NCBI RefSeq assembly: GCF_027923705.1
Contig: NZ_AP026442.1
Location: 682,001-746,000 of the forward strand
Length of the DNA: 64,000 nucleotides
DNA from: Cellulomonas sp. NTE-D12
Lineage (GTDB): Bacteria; Actinomycetota; Actinomycetes; Actinomycetales; Cellulomonadaceae
Reading direction: 5' to 3'
This document shows, in pieces, positions 25,560 to 32,487 of this stretch (positions within the stretch are counted from its first letter, which is position 1; each line of letters opens with the position of its first letter). The notes below the pieces were generated by a model. That model was not told where the DNA came from. It was given only the letters and a program-made list of their open reading frames with translations, and did not search any database. A program made the translations under genes and the position numbers.

Positions 25560-26594
25560 GTGGCTAACGTGCTGATCGTGAGTGTGCCGACGCCGCCAAA
25601 TTGGTACCCCGACCCTCAGAACCCGGCCCTCGTTCGTTGGTGGGACGGTCAGCGCTGGACCGAGCATGTGCAGCCAACGGCACCGGTGCCGATGCCGGCT
25701 CAGGCGATGCCGGCTCAGCCGGTGAGCCCGGCCCCAGCCTTCGCGCAAGCCCCAGTCGCAGCTGGAAGCGGCGCTGACGGTGCTCGCCGCAAGGTCGGAC
25801 TCTTCGGGGCCAGGGCAGCCGCTCGTGATCTCGCCACGGAGAACGATCACCTCAGATCAGCGCTCGACGAGTGCGGCGGTCTCGAACTCGCCGAGATCCG
25901 TCTGCGAACTGCGCAGGAGCGGATGGAGCTCGAGCGCCTTGCAGCGCAGGTGAAGGGCGCGCAGGACGAGCTCGACCAGCTTCGGCGTCAGTTGGTGGAC
26001 GTCCGCAACGCGATCGATGTGCAGGAGTTCGGGCTCTACGACTTCGAGCACCCAGCCGAGGCGTCGGCGCGGCTGGGTGCTGACCTCTCCGCAGTGCGCG
26101 TCGACATCCGCAACTGTGCCGTGGCGAAGCGGGCCACAAGTGCGGTGTCGAACTTCACGTTCAACAACTCCGCGGCGAAGGGACGGCAGTTCGTCAACGA
26201 GATGTCGAAGATGATGCTTGCCGCGTACAACGCTGAGGCCGAGAACGCGATCAAGACGGTCAGGGCCGGTGGCCTGAGCACAGCGAAGGCTCGGTTAGAA
26301 AAGGCCGCGGAACGGGTTGCCAAAAATGGCCAGATGATCTCCTTGCACATCACGCCGGAGTACCACCGGCTACGAGTGCGTGAGCTTGAGCTTGCTGCTC
26401 GACACATGGCCGCTCTGCAGGCGGAGAAGGAAGCGGAGCGGGCTCATCGTGAAGAGCTCCGCGAAGCAAAGCGCGCAGAGGAGGAGCTGCGTAGGGAGCG
26501 GGAAAAGCTCGACAAGGAGCGCGAGCACTACACCAATGCCCTGGCCGCGCTCATCGCGCGCGGGGACGAGTGGGTCTGCTGCACGGATAGGTGA
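25560..26594 (+). pseudogene. DUF2510-DUF4041 N-terminal part of an IS-interrupted Mug113 nuclease gene
   Basis: This is the 5' fragment of a gene split by an insertion sequence. Residues 14-37 form a DUF2510 domain (NWYPDPQ..RWWDGQRWTEH), common at the cytoplasmic end of actinobacterial membrane or envelope proteins. A Pro/Ala/Gln linker, a coiled coil (about 85-135), the DUF4041 core (about 135-245, with FNNSAAKGRQFVNEMSKM and LAAYNAEAENAIK) and a second, highly charged coiled coil (about 265-330) follow. The reading frame enters the insertion sequence after codon 337 and stops eight codons later. Restored, it joins the Mug113 domain. DUF4041-Mug113 proteins have been linked to phage defence. 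The GTG start is uncertain. Confidence 0.8.
26569..26571 (+). repeat. AGT target-site duplicate, left
   Basis: The three bases immediately left of the insertion sequence are AGT, repeated at 27833-27835 on the right. A 3-bp duplication is usual for several IS3-family groups. Deleting the element plus one AGT joins the two gene fragments in frame, which independently supports this boundary. Confidence 0.8.
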
Positions 26595-26596
26595 CA
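26572..26596 (+). repeat. Left terminal inverted repeat of the IS3-family element
   Basis: Twenty-five bases beginning GGGTCTGCTGCACGG and ending GGTGACA match the reverse complement of the right end without mismatch. The neighbouring outer base also pairs (T left, A right), but that pair belongs to the AGT target duplicate. Confidence 0.9.
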
Positions 26597-26603
26597 GCGG
26601 GTC

Positions 26604-27464
26604 TCAGGCGGCGAGTGCGACCTGAGTGTTCATGATGGTCTCGAACTCGATGGGTGTCAGGCGCCCGAGCCTTTGTTGGCGTCGGCGGCGGTGGTAGGTC
26701 CTTTCGATCCAGGTGATGATCGCGATGCGCAGGTCCTGGCGGGTGGCCCAGCGACGCCGGTTCAGGACGTTCTTCTGCAGCAGCGAGAAGAAGCTCTCCA
26801 TGGCGGCGTTGTCGCCAGCAGAGGCGACCTGGCCCATCGAGCCGACCAGGTCGTGGTGAGCCAGGACGCGGGCCACCTTCCGGCTTCGAAACTGGCTGCC
26901 TCGGTCCGAGTGCACCACGCACCCAGCGACGTCGCGTCGCCGCTGCACGGCGCTGACCAGTGCATTCACCGCGATCTGGGAGGTCATGCGATCACTGATC
27001 GAGTACCCCACGATCCGGTTGGAGAACACGTCCTTGATCGCGCAGAGGTAGATCTTGCCCTCGGCGGTGGGGTGCTCGGTGATGTCCCACAGCCATAGCC
27101 GGTTCGGCCCGTCGGCTCGGAACTGGCGCAGCACGAGGTCGTCGTGGGCCGGCGGGCCGGCCTTCTTGCCGCCTCGGGAACGCTTCTTTCCGAACACGGA
27201 CCACCAGCCATTGCTCGAGCAGATCCGCCACACCGTGCGGTCGCAGGCGACCATCCCGGCCCGGGCCGCCTCGTCGGCCAGGAGTCGGTGACCGAACTCC
27301 GGGTCGTCGAGGTGGGCGTCGAACAGGGTGTTGGCCAGATGCGCCTGCTCGAGCTCACGAGAGGTCACGGGTGCGGCAAGCCAGCGGTAGTACGGCTGCC
27401 TGGCGAGCTTGAGAACCCGACACGTCACCGCGACGGGCACCCCGTCGACGGCGAGCTCACTCAC
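26604..27464 (-). CDS. IS3-family transposase OrfB (DDE integrase domain)
   Basis: A 286-aa catalytic part of the transposase. The HTH_21-like N terminus (VAVTCRVLKLARQPYYRWL, about residues 11-29) precedes the rve integrase fold. The DDE triad is visible: Asp in NRLWLWDITEHPT, Asp in VVHSDRGSQFRS, and Glu in GDNAAMESFFSLLQKN. The annotated GTG overlaps the orfA stop (GTGA). The functional product is probably the OrfAB fusion made by -1 frameshifting, which reads GKRLYPLVSELAVDG through the junction, a typical IS3 linker. No inactivating change is seen. Confidence 0.93.
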   Translation of the reverse strand: MSELAVDGVPVAVTCRVLKLARQPYYRWLAAPVTSRELEQAHLANTLFDAHLDDPEFGHRLLADEAARAGMVACDRTVWRICSSNGWWSVFGKKRSRGGKKAGPPAHDDLVLRQFRADGPNRLWLWDITEHPTAEGKIYLCAIKDVFSNRIVGYSISDRMTSQIAVNALVSAVQRRRDVAGCVVHSDRGSQFRSRKVARVLAHHDLVGSMGQVASAGDNAAMESFFSLLQKNVLNRRRWATRQDLRIAIITWIERTYHRRRRQQRLGRLTPIEFETIMNTQVALAA

Positions 27465-27763
27465 GAGCGGGTAGAGCCTTTTCCCGGCAGATTCGCCTGG
27501 GACAAGTACGCCGCCGCGCGGCGCAGCACCTCGTTCTCCTGCTCCAGAAGACGGATGCGACGGTTGGCCTCGCGCAGCTCGGTCGACTCCGACCGGGTCA
27601 CGCCCGGACGGTTGCCGTCCTCGACATCGGCATCACGCAGCCAGTTGCGCAGACACGACTCGGCGATCCCGAAGTCGGCCGCGACCTGCTTGAGCGGAGC
27701 CTCACCGCGTCGGGCAACCGCCACGACGTCCCGGCGGAACTCCATCGGATAGGGCCTGGGCAC
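27461..27763 (-). CDS. IS3-family OrfA (HTH DNA-binding subunit)
   Basis: A 100-aa HTH_Tnp_1-type protein beginning VPRPYPMEFRRDVVAVA. The helix-turn-helix is in VAADFGIAESCLRNWL, followed by a leucine-zipper-like region (LREANRRIRLLEQENEVLRR). It binds the element ends and is the N-terminal half of the transposase. The GTG at 27763 has AAGGA 8 bases upstream; a slightly longer frame starts outside the typical family N terminus. The end overlaps orfB by four bases. Confidence 0.9.
   Translation of the reverse strand: MPRPYPMEFRRDVVAVARRGEAPLKQVAADFGIAESCLRNWLRDADVEDGNRPGVTRSESTELREANRRIRLLEQENEVLRRAAAYLSQANLPGKGSTRS
27479..27485 (-). promoter_or_regulatory. Programmed -1 frameshift heptamer GGGAAAA
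   Basis: On the minus strand the orfA codons read ccG GGA AAA, an exact X XXY YYZ slippery sequence. orfB lies in the -1 frame. The shift point is six codons before the orfA stop and joins OrfA to OrfB with no gap. It fits the standard way IS3 elements make OrfAB transposase. Confidence 0.85.
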
Positions 27764-27807
27764 GGTGCACATCCTTCCAGCGGGGACCCTCGTCCCCACA
27801 GGTCAGG

Positions 27808-27832
27808 TGTCACCTATCCGTGCAGCAGACCC
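27808..27832 (-). repeat. Right terminal inverted repeat of the IS3-family element
   Basis: This is the exact reverse complement of the left end (25 of 25). It includes a GTG codon (27820) that is in frame with the downstream Mug113 fragment, so the element could supply a start codon for that fragment. Confidence 0.9.
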
Positions 27833-27835
27833 AGT
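27833..27835 (+). repeat. AGT target-site duplicate, right
   Basis: This is the partner of the AGT left of the element. The last T of the duplicate plus the next two bases form the TCG serine codon of the restored gene. Confidence 0.8.
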
Positions 27836-28296
27836 CGGGTGCCGCGGAGCTTCGCGCGAGGCTCGAGGAGATCGACAAGTCCATCGCCGACGTCGACTAT
27901 CGAGCCGCGAACGTTCGCGCGGGCTACGTCTACGTGATCTCCAACCTGGGCTCCATGGGCGAGCGAGTCGTCAAGATCGGGATGACGCGGCGGCTCGACC
28001 CCATGGACCGGATCCGGGAGCTGTCTGACGCCTCGGTCCCGTTCAACTTCGACGTGCACGCACTCTTCTTCTCCGAGGACGCGTATGGCGTCGAGGCGAT
28101 GCTCCACCGGCATTTCGCCGACCAGCGGGTCAATCGGATCAACCTGCGGCGCGAGTTCTTCTACGCGACGGCCGCCGAAGTGCTCGAGGCACTGCGTGAG
28201 CACAACGTCGCGGTCGTCGAGTACCGGACCGAGGCGGCTGCCGACGAGTTCCGGGCGTCGCGTGAGATCGCCATGAGCGAGGTGGCGGTGCGCTGA
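27836..28296 (+). pseudogene. Mug113/T5orf172 (GIY-YIG-like) nuclease domain, 3' part of interrupted gene
   Basis: This is the C-terminal 153 codons of the split gene. The GIY-YIG-like pattern is GYVYVIS (restored residues 367-373), then VKIGMTRR with Lys384 and the basic RR pair, a helix with DRIRELS, and Glu424 in EAMLHRHF followed by NRINLRREFFYA. The order G-Y..V-K-I-G..R..E matches the Mug113/T5orf172 branch of GIY-YIG nucleases, with the metal-binding Glu present. The domain is undamaged. It could be made alone from the GTG inside the right IS end, but it would lack the DUF2510 and DUF4041 parts. The intact gene would encode about 490 aa. Confidence 0.85.
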
Positions 28297-28300
28297 GGCG

Positions 28301-28627
28301 TCACGATGCCCCATGCACTAGTCCGATAGCTGAGCCTACTGCGGCCATCAGCGCACTGGTGGCCAGCAGTGCCCAGCTCCAGACGGCCCCGTAGACGCGC
28401 CCATAGGCGCGTGCTTCGGAGGGGCTCTCATGCTTGAGTTCATCCAGGATGCGTCGATGCTCTCTCCTTCGCATCGGGTGGAGCAGGGACGGCTGCGAAT
28501 CATGCAATTCGCGAATCGCAACCGCCGATCGGAACTCCGAGTCGCGCTCGGAAAGCTCCCGAAGTGTCGACATTGCTTGCCGAATGGTTGCTATGAGAGC
28601 GAACACTGCCGCGACGAGGGTCCACAC
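28301..28627 (-). CDS. Small hypothetical membrane protein
   Basis: 108 aa with an N-terminal hydrophobic segment (MWTLVAAVFALIATI, residues 1-15) and a C-terminal one (VWSWALLATSALMAAVGSAIG). Between them lies a charged, helical stretch (MRRREHRRILDELKHESPSEARAYGR). It converges on the Mug113 fragment, with only four bases between the stops. No family was recognised. As a two-helix membrane protein beside a candidate defence gene it deserves attention, but nothing ties the two functionally. The start is a GTG. Confidence 0.5.
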   Translation of the reverse strand: MWTLVAAVFALIATIRQAMSTLRELSERDSEFRSAVAIRELHDSQPSLLHPMRRREHRRILDELKHESPSEARAYGRVYGAVWSWALLATSALMAAVGSAIGLVHGAS

Positions 28628-28760
28628 CGGGTTGACCTTTCCAGGGTGACGGCGCTATGCAGGAGCGGCTCGCCGCGCTCCGGCCTGACCTGGCGAGGTC
28701 GAGCGAGGGAGTAACGCTGCTCCTGTTGCGGCCTCCCCAGACCCCTCCGAGACTGGCGAG

Positions 28761-28788
28761 CGACGGCTGCGGTAACCGCGGGCCGTCG
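28761..28788 (+). promoter_or_regulatory. Strong hairpin in the formate dehydrogenase operon leader
   Basis: CGACGGC pairs with GCCGTCG, continued inward by a wobble pair and GCGG/CCGC around a UAA loop with one bulged G. It ends 43 bases before the first gene of the operon. It could be a terminator of upstream transcription or a leader attenuator. The remaining ~200 bases between 28628 and 28831 show no tRNA and no gene; a second small stem (GGAGCG/CGCTCC) lies near 28661. Confidence 0.4.
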
Positions 28789-28831
28789 TCCCCCTCGCAG
28801 GACAGGCCCTCACAGGACGGGTAGGTGAGCC

Positions 28832-29140
28832 GTGGTCTCCAAGCAGACGGTCCTCGACCTGCTGGACAAGGGCCTCGACTACCACCAGATCGCGGCGCGC
28901 ACCGGCATCTCGGCGGGGACGGCCTACCTGATCGCGACAGGCATGCCGGCGGACGGCGGCGACTCGTACACGCAGGAGATGCGCCAGCGGCCTGGGGCGT
29001 TCCAGTCCCGGAGCCAGCTGCTGGTGCACCAGGCGGAGGAGAACCCCACGACCAAGCCCGAGGTGGGGGAGTGGATCAAGGAGCGTCTGGCCGCCGACAC
29101 GCAGATGCGTGCCGCCGGGCAGACCGCCACGCACGGCTGA
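28832..29140 (+). CDS. Small helix-turn-helix protein heading the formate dehydrogenase operon
   Basis: 102 aa. The N-terminal half holds a compact HTH (VLDLLDKGLDYHQIAART then SAGTAYLIATGMPADG). The C-terminal half is polar, with EENPTTKPEVGEWIKERL. The product is not a named family to my knowledge, but it is placed directly before the catalytic subunit with 64 bases between, in the same direction. It could regulate the operon or act as a small assembly factor. The GTG start follows GGTGAGCC; the gene is accepted on codon pattern and operon position. Confidence 0.65.
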   Translation: MVSKQTVLDLLDKGLDYHQIAARTGISAGTAYLIATGMPADGGDSYTQEMRQRPGAFQSRSQLLVHQAEENPTTKPEVGEWIKERLAADTQMRAAGQTATHG

Positions 29141-29204
29141 CCGCACGGCCCCACGTCGGCCGCGCAGCGGCGGGCGCCAGGGCGGGAACCAGAAGGAGAC
29201 CGCA

Positions 29205-32200
29205 GTGAAGCAACTCCCGCTGATCCAGTCCTGGCCGGTGGTCCGGCAGCTCACCGGTGACGACCGCGCCGGCAAGGCGTCGGCCGCCAGGTCCGCGAAG
29301 ACGGCCAATCTGAAGGCGCGCACCCAGACGGCCGACCGCGTCGTGAAGTCCGTCTGCCCGTACTGCGCCGTCGGCTGCGGTCAGAACGTGTTCGTCAAGG
29401 ACGGCAAGGTCATCCAGATCGAGGGCGACCCCGACTCGCCCGTCAGCCGCGGGCGGCTGTGCCCCAAGGGTTCCGCGAGCCTGCAGCTGACCACCGGCGA
29501 CGCCCGCCTGCACACCGTCCTCTACCGACCGCCGTACGCCACCGACTGGCAGCAGCTGTCCCTCGACGAGGCGATGCGCATGGTCGCCGAGCGCGTCGTC
29601 AAGACCCGGGCGGACACGTGGGAGGACGAGAAGGACGGCAAGAAGACCCGCCGGACGATGGGGATCGCCAGCCTCGGCGGCGCGACGCTGGACAACGAGG
29701 AGAACTACCTCATCAAGAAGCTGTTCACCTCGCTCGGCATCGTGCAGGTGGAGAACCAGGCACGCGTGTGCCACAGCTCCACGGTCGTCGGGCTGGGCAC
29801 CAGCTTCGGCCGCGGCGGCTCGACGATGTTCCTGCAGGACCTGCAGCACGCGGACTGCATCGTCATCGAGGGCTCGAACTTCGCCGAGGCCCACCCCGTG
29901 GGCTTCCAGTGGGTGGTCGAGGCCAAGGCGCGCGGCGCCAAGATCATCCACGTCGACCCGCGGTTCACGCGCACGTCGGCGATGGCGGACCTGCACGTGC
30001 CGCTGCGGGTGGGCACGGACATTGCGTTCATCGGTGCGCTGATCAACCACGTGCTGAGCACGGGCTCGTACTTCAAGGAGTACGTCGAGAACTACACCAA
30101 CGCGTCCACCCTGGTCAGCGAGGACTTCCAGGACACCGAGGACCTGGACGGGCTGTTCTCCGGGTTCGACGAGCAGAAGCGCTCGTACTCCTTCGAGACG
30201 TGGGAGTACGAGGGCGCGTCGGCGGCGCCGGCATCCGGGATGCGCGACAAGACGCCGGGCCAGGAGGAGGCCGAGGAGGGCGGCGGCTCCGACGGGTCCG
30301 CGCCTCCCGACATCCAGAGCGCCGGCCGCGGCGAGCAGCACGGCTCCGGCGGCACCGCGATGGAGGGCCAGCCGCACACCGACCCCACCCTGCAGGACCC
30401 GCGCTGCGTGCTGAACGTGCTCAAGCGGCACTACGCCCGGTACACGCCGGAGATGGTCGAGGAGGTGTGCGGCATCCCCAAGGAGACGTTCTTCGAGGTG
30501 GCGCAGGCCCTGATCGAGAACTCCGGCCGCGAGCGGACCACCTCGTTCGCCTACGCCGTCGGGTGGACGCAGCACAGCGCGGGCTCCCAGTTCATCCGGG
30601 CCGCGTGCGTGCTGCAGCTGCTGCTGGGCAACGTCGGACGTCCCGGCGGCGGGATCATGGCGCTGCGCGGGCACGCGTCCATCCAGGGCTCCAGCGACAT
30701 CCCCACCCTGTTCAACCTGCTGCCCGGCTACCTGCCGATGCCGTACGCGCACCACCAGATCGACCTGAAGAGCTTCATCCAGGCCGACGCGGCCCGGAAG
30801 GGCTTCTGGGCCAACATGGAGAGCTACATGGTGAGCCTCCTCAAGGCGTGGTGGGGGCCCGCGGCGACACCGTCCAACGACTTCTGCTTCGACTACCTGC
30901 CCCGGCTGACCGGCAGCCACTCCACCTACGACACGGTGATGGAGCAGATCGCCGGACGGTGCAAGGGGTACTTCCTGCTCGGGGAGAACCCGGCGGTCGG
31001 GTCCGCGAACGCGACGATGCAGCGCCTCGGCATGGCCAACCTCGACTGGCTGGTGGTGCGCGACTTCTCGCTGATCGAGAGCGCGACGTGGTGGAAGGAC
31101 GGGCCGGAGATCGCGTCCGGCGAGCTGACGACGACGGACATCGCCACCGAGGTGTTCGTCTTCCCGGCCGCCGCGCACACCGAGAAGGCCGGCAGCTTCA
31201 CCAACACCAACCGGATGCTGCAGTGGCGGCACAAGGCCGTGGAGCCCGAGGGCGACGCCCGCAGCGACCTGTGGTTCATGTTCCACCTGGGCCGGATCAT
31301 CCGGGAGATGCTGGCCGGCTCCACCGAGCAGCGCGACCGGCCGATCCTCGACCTGACCTGGGACTACCCGACCGAGGGCCCGACGGCCGAGCCGATGGGC
31401 GAGGCGGTGCTGGCCGAGATCAACGGGTGGGACTCCACCGGCAAGCAGCTGTCGACGTACATGGACCTGAAGGAGGACGGGTCGACGGCGTGCGGCTGCT
31501 GGATCTACGCCGGCGTCTACGCCGACGGCGTCAACCAGGCGGCCCGTCGCAAGCCCGGCAGCGAGCAGGACTGGGTGGCTGCCGAGTGGGGCTGGACCTG
31601 GCCGCTGAACCGCCACATCCTGTACAACCGCGCATCCGCGGCCCCGGACGGCACACCGTGGAGCGAGCGGAAGAAGCTCGTGTGGTGGGACGCCGACGCC
31701 GGGAAGTGGTCGGGGTTCGACGTGCCCGACTTCGAGCCGAAGAAGTCGCCGGACTACCGGCCGCCGGCGGGCGCGCAGGGCATCGAGGCGCTGTCCGGCA
31801 TCGACCCGTTCATCATGCAGGCGGACGGCAAGGGCTGGCTGTACGCACCGGCGGGCGTGGTCGACGGACCGATGCCCGCGCACTACGAGCCGCAGGACTC
31901 GCCGGTGCAGAACGCCCTGTACGGGCAGCAGCGCAACCCTGCCCGGCTCGTGTTCCCCGCGGAGCACAACCGCTACCAGCCCTCCGGTGACACCCCGGGG
32001 TCGGACGTGTACCCGTTCCTGGTCACCACCTACCGGCTCACCGAGCACTTCACCGCGGGCGGCATGAGCCGGTGGCAGCCGTACCTGGCCGAGCTGCAGC
32101 CGGAGCTGTTCTGCGAGGTGTCCCCGGAGCTGGCCGCCGAGCGTGGGCTGACCCACGGCGGCTGGGCGACGCTGGTCACGGCGCGCGGCGCCATCGAGGC

Positions 32201-32486
32201 CCGCGTGATGGTCACCCACCGCATGCGACCGCTGCGGATCCAGGGCCGGATGGTCGACCAGATCGGCATCCCGTACCACTTCGGGCCCAACGGGCTGGTG
32301 GCCGGCGACGCGGTGAACGAGCTGTCCGCGATCGTGCTCGACCCCAGCTCGCACATCCAGGAGGTCAAGGCGTTCGCGGCGGACATCCGCCCGGGACGAC
32401 GGCCGCAGGGCGCCGGACGGCCGGCGCTGGTGCGCGAGTACCAGGAGCGGGCGGGCGTCACCGCCTCGACCGGGACGGAGATCTGA
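29205..32486 (+). CDS. Formate dehydrogenase catalytic (molybdopterin) subunit, Cys type
   Basis: A 1093-aa DMSO-reductase-superfamily enzyme oxidising formate to CO2. The N-terminal [4Fe-4S] cysteines are C51, C54, C58 and C86 (CPYCAVGC...RLCPKG). The Mo ligand is Cys189 in NQARVCHSSTV, where many homologues have selenocysteine. Molybdopterin-binding domains follow, including EGSNFAEAHPVG and the C-terminal dinucleotide-binding fold. Residues about 337-398 are a Gly/Glu/Ser-rich insertion of low complexity. There is no twin-arginine signal, so the enzyme should face the cytoplasm. GAAGGAGA precedes the GTG. The next gene starts two bases after its stop. Confidence 0.93.
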   Translation: MKQLPLIQSWPVVRQLTGDDRAGKASAARSAKTANLKARTQTADRVVKSVCPYCAVGCGQNVFVKDGKVIQIEGDPDSPVSRGRLCPKGSASLQLTTGDARLHTVLYRPPYATDWQQLSLDEAMRMVAERVVKTRADTWEDEKDGKKTRRTMGIASLGGATLDNEENYLIKKLFTSLGIVQVENQARVCHSSTVVGLGTSFGRGGSTMFLQDLQHADCIVIEGSNFAEAHPVGFQWVVEAKARGAKIIHVDPRFTRTSAMADLHVPLRVGTDIAFIGALINHVLSTGSYFKEYVENYTNASTLVSEDFQDTEDLDGLFSGFDEQKRSYSFETWEYEGASAAPASGMRDKTPGQEEAEEGGGSDGSAPPDIQSAGRGEQHGSGGTAMEGQPHTDPTLQDPRCVLNVLKRHYARYTPEMVEEVCGIPKETFFEVAQALIENSGRERTTSFAYAVGWTQHSAGSQFIRAACVLQLLLGNVGRPGGGIMALRGHASIQGSSDIPTLFNLLPGYLPMPYAHHQIDLKSFIQADAARKGFWANMESYMVSLLKAWWGPAATPSNDFCFDYLPRLTGSHSTYDTVMEQIAGRCKGYFLLGENPAVGSANATMQRLGMANLDWLVVRDFSLIESATWWKDGPEIASGELTTTDIATEVFVFPAAAHTEKAGSFTNTNRMLQWRHKAVEPEGDARSDLWFMFHLGRIIREMLAGSTEQRDRPILDLTWDYPTEGPTAEPMGEAVLAEINGWDSTGKQLSTYMDLKEDGSTACGCWIYAGVYADGVNQAARRKPGSEQDWVAAEWGWTWPLNRHILYNRASAAPDGTPWSERKKLVWWDADAGKWSGFDVPDFEPKKSPDYRPPAGAQGIEALSGIDPFIMQADGKGWLYAPAGVVDGPMPAHYEPQDSPVQNALYGQQRNPARLVFPAEHNRYQPSGDTPGSDVYPFLVTTYRLTEHFTAGGMSRWQPYLAELQPELFCEVSPELAAERGLTHGGWATLVTARGAIEARVMVTHRMRPLRIQGRMVDQIGIPYHFGPNGLVAGDAVNELSAIVLDPSSHIQEVKAFAADIRPGRRPQGAGRPALVREYQERAGVTASTGTEI

Positions 32487-32487
32487 C

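Larger units (their letters stand above)
26572..27832 (-). mobile_element. Complete IS3-family insertion sequence, 1261 bp
   Basis: The element is bounded by perfect 25-bp terminal inverted repeats and flanked by AGT direct repeats. It carries overlapping orfA and orfB on the minus strand with a canonical -1 slippery heptamer between them. All transposase parts are intact, and the repeats and target duplicate carry no mismatches, so insertion appears recent. It lies inside the DUF4041-Mug113 gene, opposite to that gene's direction. It cannot be assigned to a named IS without a database. Confidence 0.93.

Noticed and set aside
26571..27833. IS boundaries set at TG...CA, one base further out on each side
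   Set aside because: These ends would look more typical of IS3 elements, but they give no target duplicate and leave the host gene out of frame. The AGT-flanked boundaries restore it exactly.
28628..28831. A tRNA or selenocysteine tRNA before the formate dehydrogenase operon
   Set aside because: There is a strong hairpin, but no T-arm GGTTCGA-type sequence, no CCA end and no cloverleaf pairing.
29769..29771. Possible selenocysteine (in-frame TGA) in formate dehydrogenase
   Set aside because: The active-site codon is TGC (Cys189), the frame has no internal stop, and no SECIS-like or tRNA-Sec sequence was found near the operon.
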